DNA of 64,000 nucleotides from Spirometra erinaceieuropaei. Its lineage: Eukaryota; Platyhelminthes; Cestoda; Diphyllobothriidea; Diphyllobothriidae. Numbering within the stretch: the stretch's first letter is position 1; every line of letters begins with the position of its first letter. The stretch lies in assembly GCA_902702965.1 (NCBI GenBank), contig CACRXP010000019.1, positions 464,658 to 528,657 of the forward strand. The letters are read 5' to 3'. A program made the position numbers and the translations under genes. Of the stretch, positions 31,201-35,846 are shown piece by piece. The notes beneath the pieces were generated by a model. The model saw nothing but the letters and a program-made list of their open reading frames with translations. It searched no databases and was not told where the DNA came from.

Positions 31201-31982
31201 ACTCAGTATCACGTCCTTTGCACGGAATCTTTGGAAGCATGGGGTGTCTATACACTCCTTGGAAGAAGTCCGGATAATCAGAGTTTGAATAAACATGACG
31301 TTAGGTCAAAACAAACTATGAATGGGAAGACGCGGAGAAACGGCTAGGATGTCCCATAATGAGTAGCGAAGTATCCAAGAGACGTCTCAGAAAGAGCTAT
31401 ACTATATTCCAATTACACCAGGTGACTAAGCGGACGCACTAGGAACAAATAAATGCGCGTAAAACACCAGTGCTCTGGTTCGCAAATTTTCCACTTAAAA
31501 GACAACCAAAGTACGCAACACGATAAGCGAGGCTATCAGGACGGCTTAAAGCACTGATTAGATCCGCCAACACGATTTAACCTAATAATAACGAACCCAC
31601 AAGTTGTGGGCTACAGTGGCATCAAAGTCCCTCTGGCCATGTAACCGCGTCAACAGCGCCAAGCGAACGAGTTTCGTGCCCCACGCACACGCCGGTTGCG
31701 CCTAACATATAGGGTGGTAGGCGGCGGCTGAATATGGGTCACATGGAACCAATGTTTTAAAAGGCGTGAAGCCCTCTGAGCGTAAAATAGAAAAAAATTA
31801 CAGGGTTCAATGGAAAAACTGCGTGTCGAAGGAATTGACGAGGGCATAATTATGCCCTTTCAGGCGCATAAGAGCAAACCGTGTCAAAAGGAAGCAAAAA
31901 TCCAGCATGGTTAACCGCTGATAAGATTACAAACCTGTAAATTCCGTAATATAAGCTGATAATTTCCGTTAAGCGCCGCCAT
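399..31982 (-). CDS. YARS: Tandem-duplicated tyrosyl-tRNA synthetase with EMAPII domain (13 exons, 1007 aa)
   Basis: Cytosolic tyrosyl-tRNA synthetase, which charges tRNA-Tyr with tyrosine using ATP. Joined exons: 31935-31982, 30029-30357, 27372-27582, 23384-23633, 21982-22212, 17861-18153, 16533-16705, 12401-12650, 9733-10102, 5444-5800, 3542-3627, 731-904 and 399-650. All introns are GT-AG, phases match at all 12 junctions, and the sum is 3024 nt including TAG. Module A (1-356) resembles human TyrRS along its catalytic and anticodon regions: HVAY 48-51, KMSAS 221-225, Tyr38, Tyr165, Gln169, Asp172, Gln187. Module B (357 to about 800) is a second, degenerate TyrRS. Residues 800-848 are a Lys/Ala-rich linker and 849-1007 an EMAPII-like OB-fold domain. 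Animal TyrRS normally has one catalytic module plus EMAPII (about 530 aa), so this protein is about twice the usual length. Introns total about 28.6 kb. Module identities come from family knowledge; the fusion is inferred from phase-consistent splicing and no transcript was available. Confidence 0.92.
731..904 (-). CDS. YARS: YARS exon 12 (EMAPII domain core; residues 867-924)
   Basis: Acceptor ttcgggtcag|CAT, donor GAG|GTATAT, phase 0 to 0. [15 protein letters not shown] aligns with HPDADSLYVEKIDVG, APRTAV with EPRTVV, and [17 protein letters not shown] with the VVLCNLKP..MRGV.SQ segment of EMAPII domains. It joins exon 11 so that SAEP-HP reproduces the family spacing exactly. Confidence 0.92.
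957..1040 (+). mobile_element. Retroposon 3' tail fragment (same family as 40240-40727)
   Basis: Contains the word GATGGATTCGAG..GAATCCGAAACGTCAGGC and ends in a short TTC-rich tail. It matches the reverse complement of the complete copy at 40240-40727. It lies only about 50 bp from the acceptor of YARS exon 12. Confidence 0.7.
1075..1265 (-). mobile_element. tRNA-derived SINE
   Basis: On the minus strand it has an A-box-like GTGGCTCAGTGGTTAGAGCG and a B-box-like GGGATCGAGCCC, then a non-tRNA body shared with copies at 16965-17165, 24795-25000 and 25095-25195 (for example GGAATGGCCATTTCTGGCTT on the plus strand). Pol III boxes and several dispersed copies support a SINE rather than a working tRNA gene. 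Confidence 0.8.
2700..2945 (-). pseudogene. Ty3/Gypsy-type reverse transcriptase remnant
   Basis: A minus-strand frame reads FRTL, then [10 protein letters not shown], then [13 protein letters not shown], the palm-subdomain pattern of LTR-retrotransposon RTs with the catalytic YLDD box. Only about 80 codons are recognisable. The flanks are frameshifted or lost. It is an intronic fossil in YARS intron 11. Confidence 0.75.
3542..3627 (-). CDS. YARS: YARS exon 11 (EMAPII domain start; residues 838-866)
   Basis: Acceptor cctttttag|TC, donor CCG|GTGCGT, phase 1 to 0. It encodes a basic linker and [14 protein letters not shown], the first strand of the EMAPII/tRNA-binding OB fold (human TyrRS: RLDIRVGKIITVEK). 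A second AG nine bases downstream is also in phase 1, so the acceptor could shift by three residues. Confidence 0.88.
4228..4690 (+). pseudogene. Inverted, decayed copy of YARS exon 7 with flanking intron
   Basis: Plus strand, so antisense to YARS, inside intron 10. The pseudo-exon 4270-4420 encodes [16 protein letters not shown] and ends DSDFKFEG before a donor GTAAGT at 4421. Against exon 7, 37 of 49 aligned residues are identical, with four residues deleted in the middle and the VIIL start lost. Downstream intron sequence also matches (CAGCATTGAGCCCAAAACGACGG here versus CAGCGTTGAGCCCAAGACGACGG), so a genomic segment of at least 450 bp was duplicated, not an mRNA. Its source is 16290-16740. 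Confidence 0.88.
4690..5443. other. Telomere-like degenerate CCCTAA stretch and unassigned intron 10 sequence
   Basis: Between about 4925 and 5095 the plus strand repeatedly shows degenerate TAACCC/CCCTAA words (AACCTTAACCCTAAG, CATAACCCTAACCTTAA). It is not a regular array. The rest of the stretch has no recognised element. Confidence 0.5.
5444..5800 (-). CDS. YARS: YARS exon 10 (module B anticodon-binding region and Lys-rich linker; residues 719-838)
   Basis: Acceptor tcttacag|AG, donor TCGG|GTGAGT, phase 1 to 1. [11 protein letters not shown] aligns with FVILRDEKWGG of human TyrRS, and [13 protein letters not shown] (755-767) is nearly the human HPGDLKNSVEVAL. Module B therefore keeps this anticodon-domain signature better than module A, which has SANDLKEAV. 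Residues 805-837 are a Lys/Ala/Gln/Gly-rich linker of the kind that precedes EMAPII domains. Confidence 0.93.
5735..8712 (+). repeat. Left arm of a large inverted duplication (intron 9 and start of exon 10)
   Basis: It matches the reverse complement of 12815-15535 along its length, for example the segments around 6240-6430, 7500-7860 and 8380-8500. The match includes the first ~65 bp of YARS exon 10. It contains no credible gene; its ORFs (for example 6163-6696) are present only because they mirror the other arm. Part of the sequence (8380-8530) belongs to a widely dispersed repeat, so some transposon content is likely. Confidence 0.85.
8985..9260 (+). repeat. Dispersed repeat copy 1 (tapeworm-type interspersed element)
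   Basis: Shares words such as GCGCAGCATCCATCGCAC, CCTGGACCCGGTGTCAAGAC and the CCACTCCACAGCCCCTGG block with copies at 22680-23060 and 23920-24185 (both inverted) and a partial copy near 49500-49600. No coding potential and no terminal repeats seen. Class unknown. Confidence 0.65.
9733..10102 (-). CDS. YARS: YARS exon 9 (module B, KMSKS lost; residues 596-719)
   Basis: Acceptor accctacag|TTC behind an almost pure pyrimidine tract, donor ACTG|GTAGGC, phase 0 to 1. It starts at the same place as exon 4 (AEK|FL versus AEK|YL). HPLLPCL (612-618) aligns with NPMVPGL, but the KMSKS loop is gone. About 44 extra Ala/Ser/Pro/Thr-rich residues separate this from [13 protein letters not shown] (685-697), which closely matches the same segment of animal TyrRS. 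The sequence ends [11 protein letters not shown]. Without the KMSKS loop, aminoacylation by module B is unlikely. Confidence 0.9.
10179..10224 (+). repeat. (TAG)n microsatellite
   Basis: About 15 uninterrupted TAG triplets inside YARS intron 8, upstream of the exon 9 polypyrimidine tract on the transcript. Confidence 0.97.
10943..11340 (-). pseudogene. Penelope-like element reverse transcriptase fragment
   Basis: The minus-strand frame reads [10 protein letters not shown], then [10 protein letters not shown], then [13 protein letters not shown]. These are the hallmark words of the Penelope-like element RT region (LPFLDVLV..., KPTHT..., FNSNHP..HK). The frame is interrupted upstream, where VSSVDPNI precedes a stop, and ends early. 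A fossil fragment in intron 8. Confidence 0.85.
12401..12650 (-). CDS. YARS: YARS exon 8 (module B degenerate tyrosine pocket; residues 512-595)
   Basis: Acceptor ctgctttag|A, donor AAG|GTATGA, phase 2 to 0. AYMLDLYRL aligns with AYGQDVYRI of exon 3, and [17 protein letters not shown] with [17 protein letters not shown]. The exon ends EQRRLFAEK where exon 3 ends [11 protein letters not shown]. Tyrosine contacts have changed: Tyr165 to Leu563 and Gln169 to Asp567. Asp570 and Gln588 are retained. The middle (about 530-557) is an Ala/Gly/Asp-rich insertion. Confidence 0.9.
12815..15535 (-). repeat. Right arm of the inverted duplication (intron 7), with dead exon 10 start
   Basis: Reverse complement of 5735-8712. 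At 15464-15535 it carries a copy of the exon 10 boundary, GCACTGGTGATT.. and CTCAGCATGGTGGACCG, on the plus strand. The acceptor there reads CCTACAATG instead of CTTACAGAG, so the splice site is destroyed. This shows that the left arm, with the functional exon 10, is the source. An internal direct repeat links 14830-14960 with 15545-15670. Confidence 0.85.
15536..16532. other. Remainder of YARS intron 7
   Basis: Holds an ORF on each strand near 16021-16545 that I regard as non-coding. 16290-16532 is the intronic part duplicated at 4424-4690. A run of C on the minus strand lies just after the exon 7 donor. No transposon recognised. Confidence 0.5.
16533..16705 (-). CDS. YARS: YARS exon 7 (module B central strand; residues 455-512)
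   Basis: Acceptor ctgccgtag|GTG, donor GAGGG|GTGAGT, phase 0 to 2. [13 protein letters not shown] aligns with [13 protein letters not shown] of module A, and [10 protein letters not shown] with [12 protein letters not shown] spurious plus-strand ORF covers this exon on the other strand, which makes it easy to miss. A decayed inverted copy of this exon lies at 4270-4420 on the plus strand. Confidence 0.88.
16965..17165 (-). mobile_element. tRNA-derived SINE
   Basis: Same family as 1075-1265. On the plus strand it reads GGCTTATTAGCCGTCGCCAGC.. and CTCGATCCCGCGACCTG, and its tRNA-like part continues to GAGCCACGGGCTCG. It is followed directly by a TIR element, as at 25001. Confidence 0.8.
17164..17345. 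mobile_element. Short TIR element (MITE-like)
   Basis: The ends are inverted copies: GTAGGGGACGCTCACCGATC at the left and the complement of it (CAGTGAGCGCCCCTCTACC) at the right. The second pair, ACGGAACACACTCG and GAGTTCCGTG, continues inward. A related copy is at 25001-25278 and a lone end lies near 22238. About 180 bp, non-coding. The class is inferred from the TIRs alone. Confidence 0.7.
17861..18153 (-). CDS. YARS: YARS exon 6 (module B N-terminus, HLGH motif; residues 357-454)
   Basis: Acceptor cttcttcag|AC after a good pyrimidine tract, donor CAT|GTAAGT, phase 1 to 0. It starts with a linker helix and then [17 protein letters not shown], which aligns residue for residue with [17 protein letters not shown] of module A. 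The HIGH box is HLGH (434-437), closer to the classical class-I form than the HVAY of module A. The tyrosine-contact Tyr38 equivalent is Leu424. The intron after this exon (phase 0) has no counterpart in module A, where the same region is one exon. Confidence 0.85.
18390..18560 (+). pseudogene. Penelope-like element GIY-YIG C-terminal fragment
   Basis: The plus-strand frame reads [19 protein letters not shown] then [10 protein letters not shown]. It closely parallels the 26575-27033 element ([29 protein letters not shown]). Only the tail after the GIY-YIG nuclease is present. It is inserted antisense in YARS intron 5. Confidence 0.8.
19225..19252 (+). repeat. (ATT)n microsatellite
   Basis: Uninterrupted ATT triplets after a GATGATG start. 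Confidence 0.95.
19640..19890 (+). pseudogene. Possible mariner/IS630-like transposase scrap
   Basis: A plus-strand frame contains [13 protein letters not shown], then [12 protein letters not shown], then [15 protein letters not shown]. The order recalls the DDE transposase pattern N..ndrvya / vmVWa.is..G / kvn...Yi..vl. No catalytic triad can be shown, so this is a weak call. Confidence 0.3.
19836..20067 (+). repeat. Two-copy tandem duplication of about 115 bp
   Basis: Unit 1 (19836-19953) and unit 2 (19954-20067) share AACAGCAAGGTG.TCATCAACAT, GATGTCTTCGGCTAAAACGA and GTCGAATGAAGAGCATAATT. They differ at scattered positions, so this is an old duplication within intron 5. Confidence 0.9.
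21982..22212 (-). CDS. YARS: YARS exon 5 (module A anticodon-binding end and inter-module linker; residues 280-356)
   Basis: Acceptor gtaccag|GA, donor ACAG|GTTTGT, phase 1 to 1. It encodes the C-terminal helices of module A: the NDLKEAV segment (304-313 region) aligns with HPGDLKNSV in human TyrRS, and LANAYP aligns with LASAAYP. It then runs into a short Ala/Ser/Glu-rich linker. There is no stop codon. The phase-1 donor joins in frame to exon 6, which begins module B. Confidence 0.9.
22680..23060 (-). repeat. Dispersed repeat copy 2, split by a (GGA)n array
   Basis: Inverted relative to 8985-9260: it carries the complement of the CACTCCACAG/GTGCGG block and CTTGACTGTCTTGACACC. A GGA array at 22839-22884 sits where the other copies have a short G-rich run, so that run has expanded here. 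It lies in YARS intron 4. Confidence 0.65.
22839..22884 (+). repeat. (GGA)n microsatellite
   Basis: About 14 GGA triplets with one GAA interruption, inside a dispersed repeat. Confidence 0.95.
23384..23633 (-). CDS. YARS: YARS exon 4 (module A KMSKS loop; residues 197-280)
   Basis: Acceptor cccacag|TAT, donor AAGG|GTGAGG, phase 0 to 1. It encodes [10 protein letters not shown], the [15 protein letters not shown] catalytic loop (KMSAS at 221-225; human TyrRS has KMSSS) and the start of the helical anticodon-binding region, with CPPG and VVFPL. The catalytic loop is intact, so module A is predicted to be active. Confidence 0.95.
23920..24185 (-). repeat. Dispersed repeat copy 3
   Basis: Same family as 8985-9260 and 22680-23060, recognised by GTACGCCTAGGTGCGGGTTT, TTGACACCGGATCCAGGTTGG and GGTGGATGCTTCGCAAATC. 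It lies in YARS intron 3, just upstream of exon 4. Confidence 0.65.
24795..25278 (-). mobile_element. SINE plus TIR-element composite
   Basis: 24795-25000 is a SINE of the 1075 family whose B-box has been lost. 25001-25278 is bounded by the inverted ends GTAGGGGACGCTCACCGATC and GATCGGTGAGCGCCCCCTACC, with GGCACAAC and GTTGTGCC style inner pairs. Between those ends is a second partial SINE body (25095-25195). The same SINE-then-TIR order occurs at 16965-17345, so the two probably move or were copied as a unit. Confidence 0.7.
25750..26020 (-). pseudogene. Penelope-like-element-associated C-terminal fragment
   Basis: The minus-strand frame reads [20 protein letters not shown] then [21 protein letters not shown] recall this 'FNFA.A.IVAHAG...RELIEAW' word as recurrent at the C-terminus of flatworm Penelope-like and related predicted proteins. 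It lies in intron 3, just beyond the GIY-YIG fragment. Confidence 0.6.
26327..27167 (-). mobile_element. Penelope-like element, GIY-YIG endonuclease end (5' truncated, inverted tip)
   Basis: The minus-strand frame 26575-27033 encodes a GIY-YIG-type nuclease: [27 protein letters not shown] split over the usual C-x-C and R...EH positions, [12 protein letters not shown], and then [15 protein letters not shown]. The usual second-motif Tyr is Ser (SIG). The 3' side carries TTTTCGGCTACTCGTCATCAGG. Flanks at 26327-26353 and 27141-27167 share GTAAGGGGTATG.GCAAAACC, a likely target-site duplication. The truncated 5' end (26987-27122) is a hairpin. Confidence 0.85.
26987..27122. repeat. Near-perfect ~62-bp hairpin at the Penelope-like element 5' end
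   Basis: The left arm CGCTCCACAGGAGCAGGTGA..GCAACGGGAGTCG is the reverse complement of the right arm CGACTCCCGTTGCAG..TCACCTGCTCCTGTGGAGCG. They are separated by about 6 bp. Two opposite copies of the same coding piece meet here. Confidence 0.93.
27372..27582 (-). CDS. YARS: YARS exon 3 (module A tyrosine pocket; residues 126-196)
   Basis: Acceptor ttcatag|G, donor AAG|GTATGT, phase 2 to 0. It carries the tyrosine-recognition segment [20 protein letters not shown] and VDQRKIF. Tyr165, Gln169, Asp172 and Gln187 equal human Tyr166, Gln170, Asp173 and Gln188, so the substrate pocket is complete. It ends with AEK exactly where the paired module-B exon 8 also ends. Confidence 0.96.
27583..29387 (-). 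other. YARS intron 2, downstream part
   Basis: AT-rich. Short ORFs on both strands show no family. Nothing recognised. Confidence 0.5.
29388..29942. mobile_element. Palindromic tRNA-SINE foldback (two tRNA-like units head to head)
   Basis: 29430-29517 (minus) and 29800-29895 (plus) each look like tRNA: GTAGCTCAAGTGGTTAGAGC / GCAGCTCAGGTGGTTAGATC as A-box side and GTGAGTCTGACTCCCAC / GTGGGTTCGCATCCCAC as T-arm. The minus unit can pair GGGGCCTC with GAGGCGCC as an acceptor-like stem with one mismatch. The inner parts are also inverted (ATCACATTTGGGTCAAGTAA and TTGACCCAAACGTGATT; TTTCCTAAGTAATT and AATTACTCAGGGGA), and so are the outer ends (ATATTGACCCA and TGGGTCAATAT). The whole ~550 bp is one imperfect palindrome. 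It lies in YARS intron 2. Confidence 0.87.
30029..30357 (-). CDS. YARS: YARS exon 2 (module A Rossmann fold, HVAY motif; residues 17-126)
   Basis: Acceptor ttaccag|GAG, donor AA|GTAAGT, phase 0 to 2. It encodes the first half of the active catalytic domain: [16 protein letters not shown] (the class-I HIGH box in its eukaryotic TyrRS form, HVAY at 48-51), then the [14 protein letters not shown] strand and the GSEYQL segment. Tyr38 is the equivalent of human Tyr39, a tyrosine-substrate contact. The sequence is strongly conserved with animal TyrRS throughout. Confidence 0.96.
30358..31934 (-). other. YARS intron 1
   Basis: No element recognised in these 1.58 kb. A short plus-strand ORF near 30494 (about 41 codons) shows no family I know. 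Otherwise AT-rich unique-looking sequence. Confidence 0.6.
31935..31982 (-). CDS. YARS: YARS exon 1 (start codon, residues 1-16)
   Basis: This 48-nt exon begins at an ATG in a good initiation context (gtcgcATGG). It encodes 16 residues ending in LRNLQ, which match the TRNLQ end of the N-terminal helix of human TyrRS. The donor is CAG|GTTTGT, phase 0, the same unusual GTTTGT donor used by exon 5. Exon 2 begins in phase 0 with EVVG, matching the EVLG that follows in the human protein. I found it by looking for a phase-0 CAG donor upstream of exon 2. A further non-coding leader exon or a trans-splice acceptor upstream cannot be excluded; a CAG lies 34 nt before the ATG. Confidence 0.82.
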
Positions 31983-33100
31983 GCGACACCGCGCGGTTGG
32001 ACCAAACAGTTGCTGTGTGTAGCCAAGATACCAAAGGCGTGTCAAGGTTGATAAGAATTCAAGACGTAAGTTAACTTTCACTCATGAAGATCGAGCGCAC
32101 CGTAATACCCCGTCTCAAGTCATTTTTGATCGAATTCTAATAGACATTAACTGTCTTTTTACTATTTGTTGCAAAATAAAGGGTGGTTTCCACAAACGGA
32201 AAGGTGTCTCAAACCACATTTGGGTAGTTCCGATTAGCAGAGGTAAGCGAATTCTGGCAATTCCCACGGCTTAAGGATATTACTGCCGAAAAACGGTCAC
32301 TAAAAATCCTACATTAAAAATGACTATCAAGGATCTGATTCCCATTGCTGACAACTTTTCTGGATACTACTCTCTCCTTAGCCTCAGAGCCAGCATATCA
32401 TAAAATAATTATGACTTATTCAGGATTTTCTTGCTGCAAAATTATCGACTTCGAATGCCTATGAACGTCCTCTGAACACTTCGAAAATGGTCCGGCCACA
32501 TTTTTGCCAGGTTGCATCTTGCGCGTTTTAAACCGCGAAGTTGATTTAAACCAGATTCAACTATATTGAGAGTTTGAACAAGGCGAAGGCGACAAAGCAT
32601 GCAGAATTTAATGACGTCATAAATTTCGAGACCTCTCATTCAGCTGCACACGGTCATTGCATGGTTATATTACAAGGCAAAACTGTTCAATCAACGATCG
32701 ACCTAGAGAGCTAAAACGTCATAAGTAACCTGAAGCAGGGTCTAGTATGTGGGTGCATATGGTGAGGGGGGGAGAGTGCAAATACTTACTTGATCTTTTA
32801 CTGCCTAGGTTGACATCTTGTTGTGTAGACAGGGTTAGCCCAGTGCTGTTGTGAAAATTGTGTGACAGAAGTTGGTTATTGTAAAGGCAGCAACTTTCTT
32901 AAAGATTTTTGCGGGAGAATGTGTTTCATGGGCATCTCGATAGTTTTAGACATCAGAATGACGGACAGATTTAAATACTGAAATAATGATAGAAGTTTCC
33001 AATAGTCGGCAGAAAATCACTCTCGAGAAAAACTGAAAATAGTTTGCTAGGTAGAGGAGTAAAATCCCATGGCTGCTTGACAAGAGAGTTCGGGTTTTGT
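31983..33100. other. Upstream flank of YARS
   Basis: Would contain the YARS 5' UTR and promoter. A GC-rich CAACCGCGCGGTGTCGC lies directly before the ATG on the minus strand. No TATA box, initiator or CpG-rich block can be defended. Nothing else recognised. Confidence 0.4.
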
Positions 33101-33109
33101 CAGTTCCTA

Positions 33110-33630
33110 CGGAGTGTTAGTTAGCAAGTTGGATTATTAGTTTCTGGATATTTACAAGGCCAAATTCAATGATGGTGAGGAAAGCATCAGACGACAGTAA
33201 TTGAAGGTTTGAGGTTAGTTCAATGGCCAAATGATTGTCAAACAATGGATTTAACAATTCTGCTTTTTCTGACCCCTCAGTAACTAAGGTATCGTTTGTA
33301 CTAAGCAAAGTCGGTGTGATTTAGTCTGACTTAGCCTACGATCTTTGACGGAAGACCTGAGTAACTGAGCTAGAAGGATTCGCAACATTAAAAGCTAAAG
33401 ACTCTCTACACGTGTCTCCCGCGAGGCTCATTTACGCAGCTAAGTCAGATATTTTAGCAACTCTAACTTGAACTGGTAATGAGCTTACGGAGGCAACTTT
33501 AAGCTGCGTCCGTGGATTTTTAATTCTGTTTTCAAGAAAATGTGGAACAATGGAGGAAGCGGCATTCGCTTTAAACGTCCTCAGTGGAATGAGATCGAGA
33601 AGACCTGCTGTTACATACTGCAATAAATCG
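33110..33630 (-). pseudogene. Possible LINE fragment (linker between endonuclease and RT)
   Basis: Minus-strand frames read TLVTEGSEKAELLNPLFDNH and TFKANAASSIVPHFLENRI. The first resembles the 'vtd..eKAe.lN..Fas' word found before the RT in CR1/RTE-like LINEs. Two short pieces in different frames, so weak. Confidence 0.4.
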
Positions 33631-33639
33631 TATGAAAAG

Positions 33640-34915
33640 TTTAGATCATTATTTTAAAGAATATCGTGCCAATCGAGTGTCCTTAATAATTTACTTACTA
33701 AATCCTTGTTAACGTTAGTATGGTCAAAGAACTAAATTTTGCTGTTGGCTTTGCAGAAGTGGAAACTGGAAGACAACAATGGATTAATGTATTATTACCT
33801 GCAAAAATGTCACGATGTAAATTCTTAGATAATGGAAGGATGCCATTAGAAAAATTAAATCAAATGTACTATCTTTTCTGGTCAAAAAGTGGATTAATAG
33901 GGGCCAGTTCGAAGGTGAATAGTATCCAGGAGCTTCTGGAATTCCGAAGAGGAAGTATGTGTGTGCCTGTCAATTTACGGAAAATTATGGTCGTGTACGA
34001 TTGTCTTGACATTGAGTGAAGTTTCCGCGTTTTTTTCAAATAGTTCACAGATTTGGCCTTCATTTTCGGAGTAAAGAGGGGGATTATATACACATCCAAT
34101 TAAGGCTTCCCCTTTTTGTGGAAAGTTCACCGAAGCAAAAAACTGATTTTCGGAGAAGGAAGAAATGTTCAGGTCATGAGGCCTATATGCAAGCGAGGCG
34201 CTGGTGTAGCAAAGGCAACCATCGCCACGTTATCTAACGCGGTCTTGTGGGTATAATCTGAGACTATCTATACTACACATGGTCTTAGCTCCGAGAACCG
34301 AGAAACCAGCGGGGAACCTGATATTCGGGAGTGAGCCCAAGACTGTGTAATGCGCAAAACATCTGGGTCAACCTCGAAAGGCCGCAGTTGTTAGTTGTGC
34401 CACCTTTTGCACGACTGATCATGCGCTGTGATAAACTGTACTGAGCGTATTCATGAGATGAAGTTTTTGCACATTACTTCTTGTAAAAAGGAAGTGTTGG
34501 CATTTGGAAAATTGTGCTGTGGGTAGGGAGTAAAGCGCAAAAAGAAAAATTGCTGTGCCCTGAAATTTGTGCAGAGTGCGAAAAAGCAAAAAGTATAAAA
34601 ATAGGATTTTGAGAATGTTGGGCATAATACGAGGGGTGATTTATTTTAGAATACAGACTAAATCGTTTTCATAAACTGTCCACATTACGAATAGGTTTTC
34701 TTTTTTTGGAGTCAGGCTAGTAGTTGGATTGGCAAAATTATTAGCAACATTGCATACGTACATTTCACAGGCTGGTTTTGGTAGACTTCTCAACTGTAAG
34801 GCCCTCTTTAAACTGAAAATTTAGGATGGGAATAGGTAAAGATCTCCTTAGGCTACTATTTGCCCTATTTGATCTTACAATGCCTGTAAACTGGCATTAA
34901 ATAAATTATTATATT
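33640..34915 (+). other. Unassigned AT-rich stretch ending in a LINE-type 3' terminus
   Basis: 34877-34903 reads GCCTGTAAACTGGCATTAAATAAA. The same terminus occurs inverted at 46285-46315, at the 3' end of a minus-strand LINE. This suggests a 5'-truncated plus-strand copy ends here, followed by an ATT-rich tail. A 99-codon plus ORF (33720-34019) has no recognised family. Confidence 0.45.
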
Positions 34916-35079
34916 ATTATATTACCGGTAGGTCAGACTTGAGTGGCCTGACAAAGAAACGGGATAGATTCGACCCAGTTTAACTAAGCCATTATTCTAG
35001 TCCTGGAGGTCGACTGCGACCCTAGTTTTGGCCCGTCTTTGCTCCTAAGTTCAAGCAGCCCGATAAACTTGGGAGCGGC

Positions 35080-35766
35080 GTTTGGGCAGTTATAACTTTT
35101 GGGGGTGTTTCAAAGCGGTAGTTTTCAACCGCATCAATGATAATGTGCTTAGTTGAAGAACCAGATGAACTAGTACCGCCGCGGATACGGGGAAAATTTG
35201 ATTGACGCCCGATGAAGAACCTGCTTTGGAAGCAAATAGCAGATGAGTAAAATTATGGGGTAGCTTTACGTTTACTAATGAGGGGAAAACTCTGCATTGC
35301 ATAAGAGTTTCACCTTGACCAATAAAAAGGTAATGTTCTCTAAGATATTAAGTTCAGCGCTCCAAATGGGGGAAAATAAAGTCTTCTTCTATCGACGAGA
35401 ATAATTTGACCAAAATTGGGAGGTTTTTTCTCACAGATGAAAGGCTATTAGCTTCAGTGACCTCAAATTTGAACCTATAAGTGTAAAGCAATTGGAAGGC
35501 GATATCGAATGGCTGTCTACTTTCAGGATCATTTTTAGAACTTAAGTTAAATTTCTGCTTCCGTCTGTCTCCGTTCTCACGAGTAACAAGGTTAGTGAAG
35601 GGCGCGAGCTTCTCACGTTGTTGAGACGTAAATTTTGACAGTTTTCATTCAAGGAGGACATCTTGAATAACATCATGGTCCAGCTGAAGCCCGTTTGTGC
35701 ACAACCGTTCAAAATCCTTAGACTCGAGATAAGTTGAAATTCATTTATAACTGAAATATTTGACAT
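35080..35766 (-). pseudogene. LINE ORF1-like fragment, decayed
   Basis: A minus-strand frame contains FTSQQREKLAPFTNLVTREN, similar to the 'dLT..QR..l..lv.e' word of LINE ORF1 proteins. Flanking frames are open but shifted. It sits back to back with the plus-strand ORF1 at 35847. Confidence 0.4.
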
Positions 35767-35846
35767 ATTTCTCTGTCGATTTTGCGTCGATTTTTATTAG
35801 CTGTCGAAAATAACACATAAATCCACTACACTCTCCCCATTTAACC

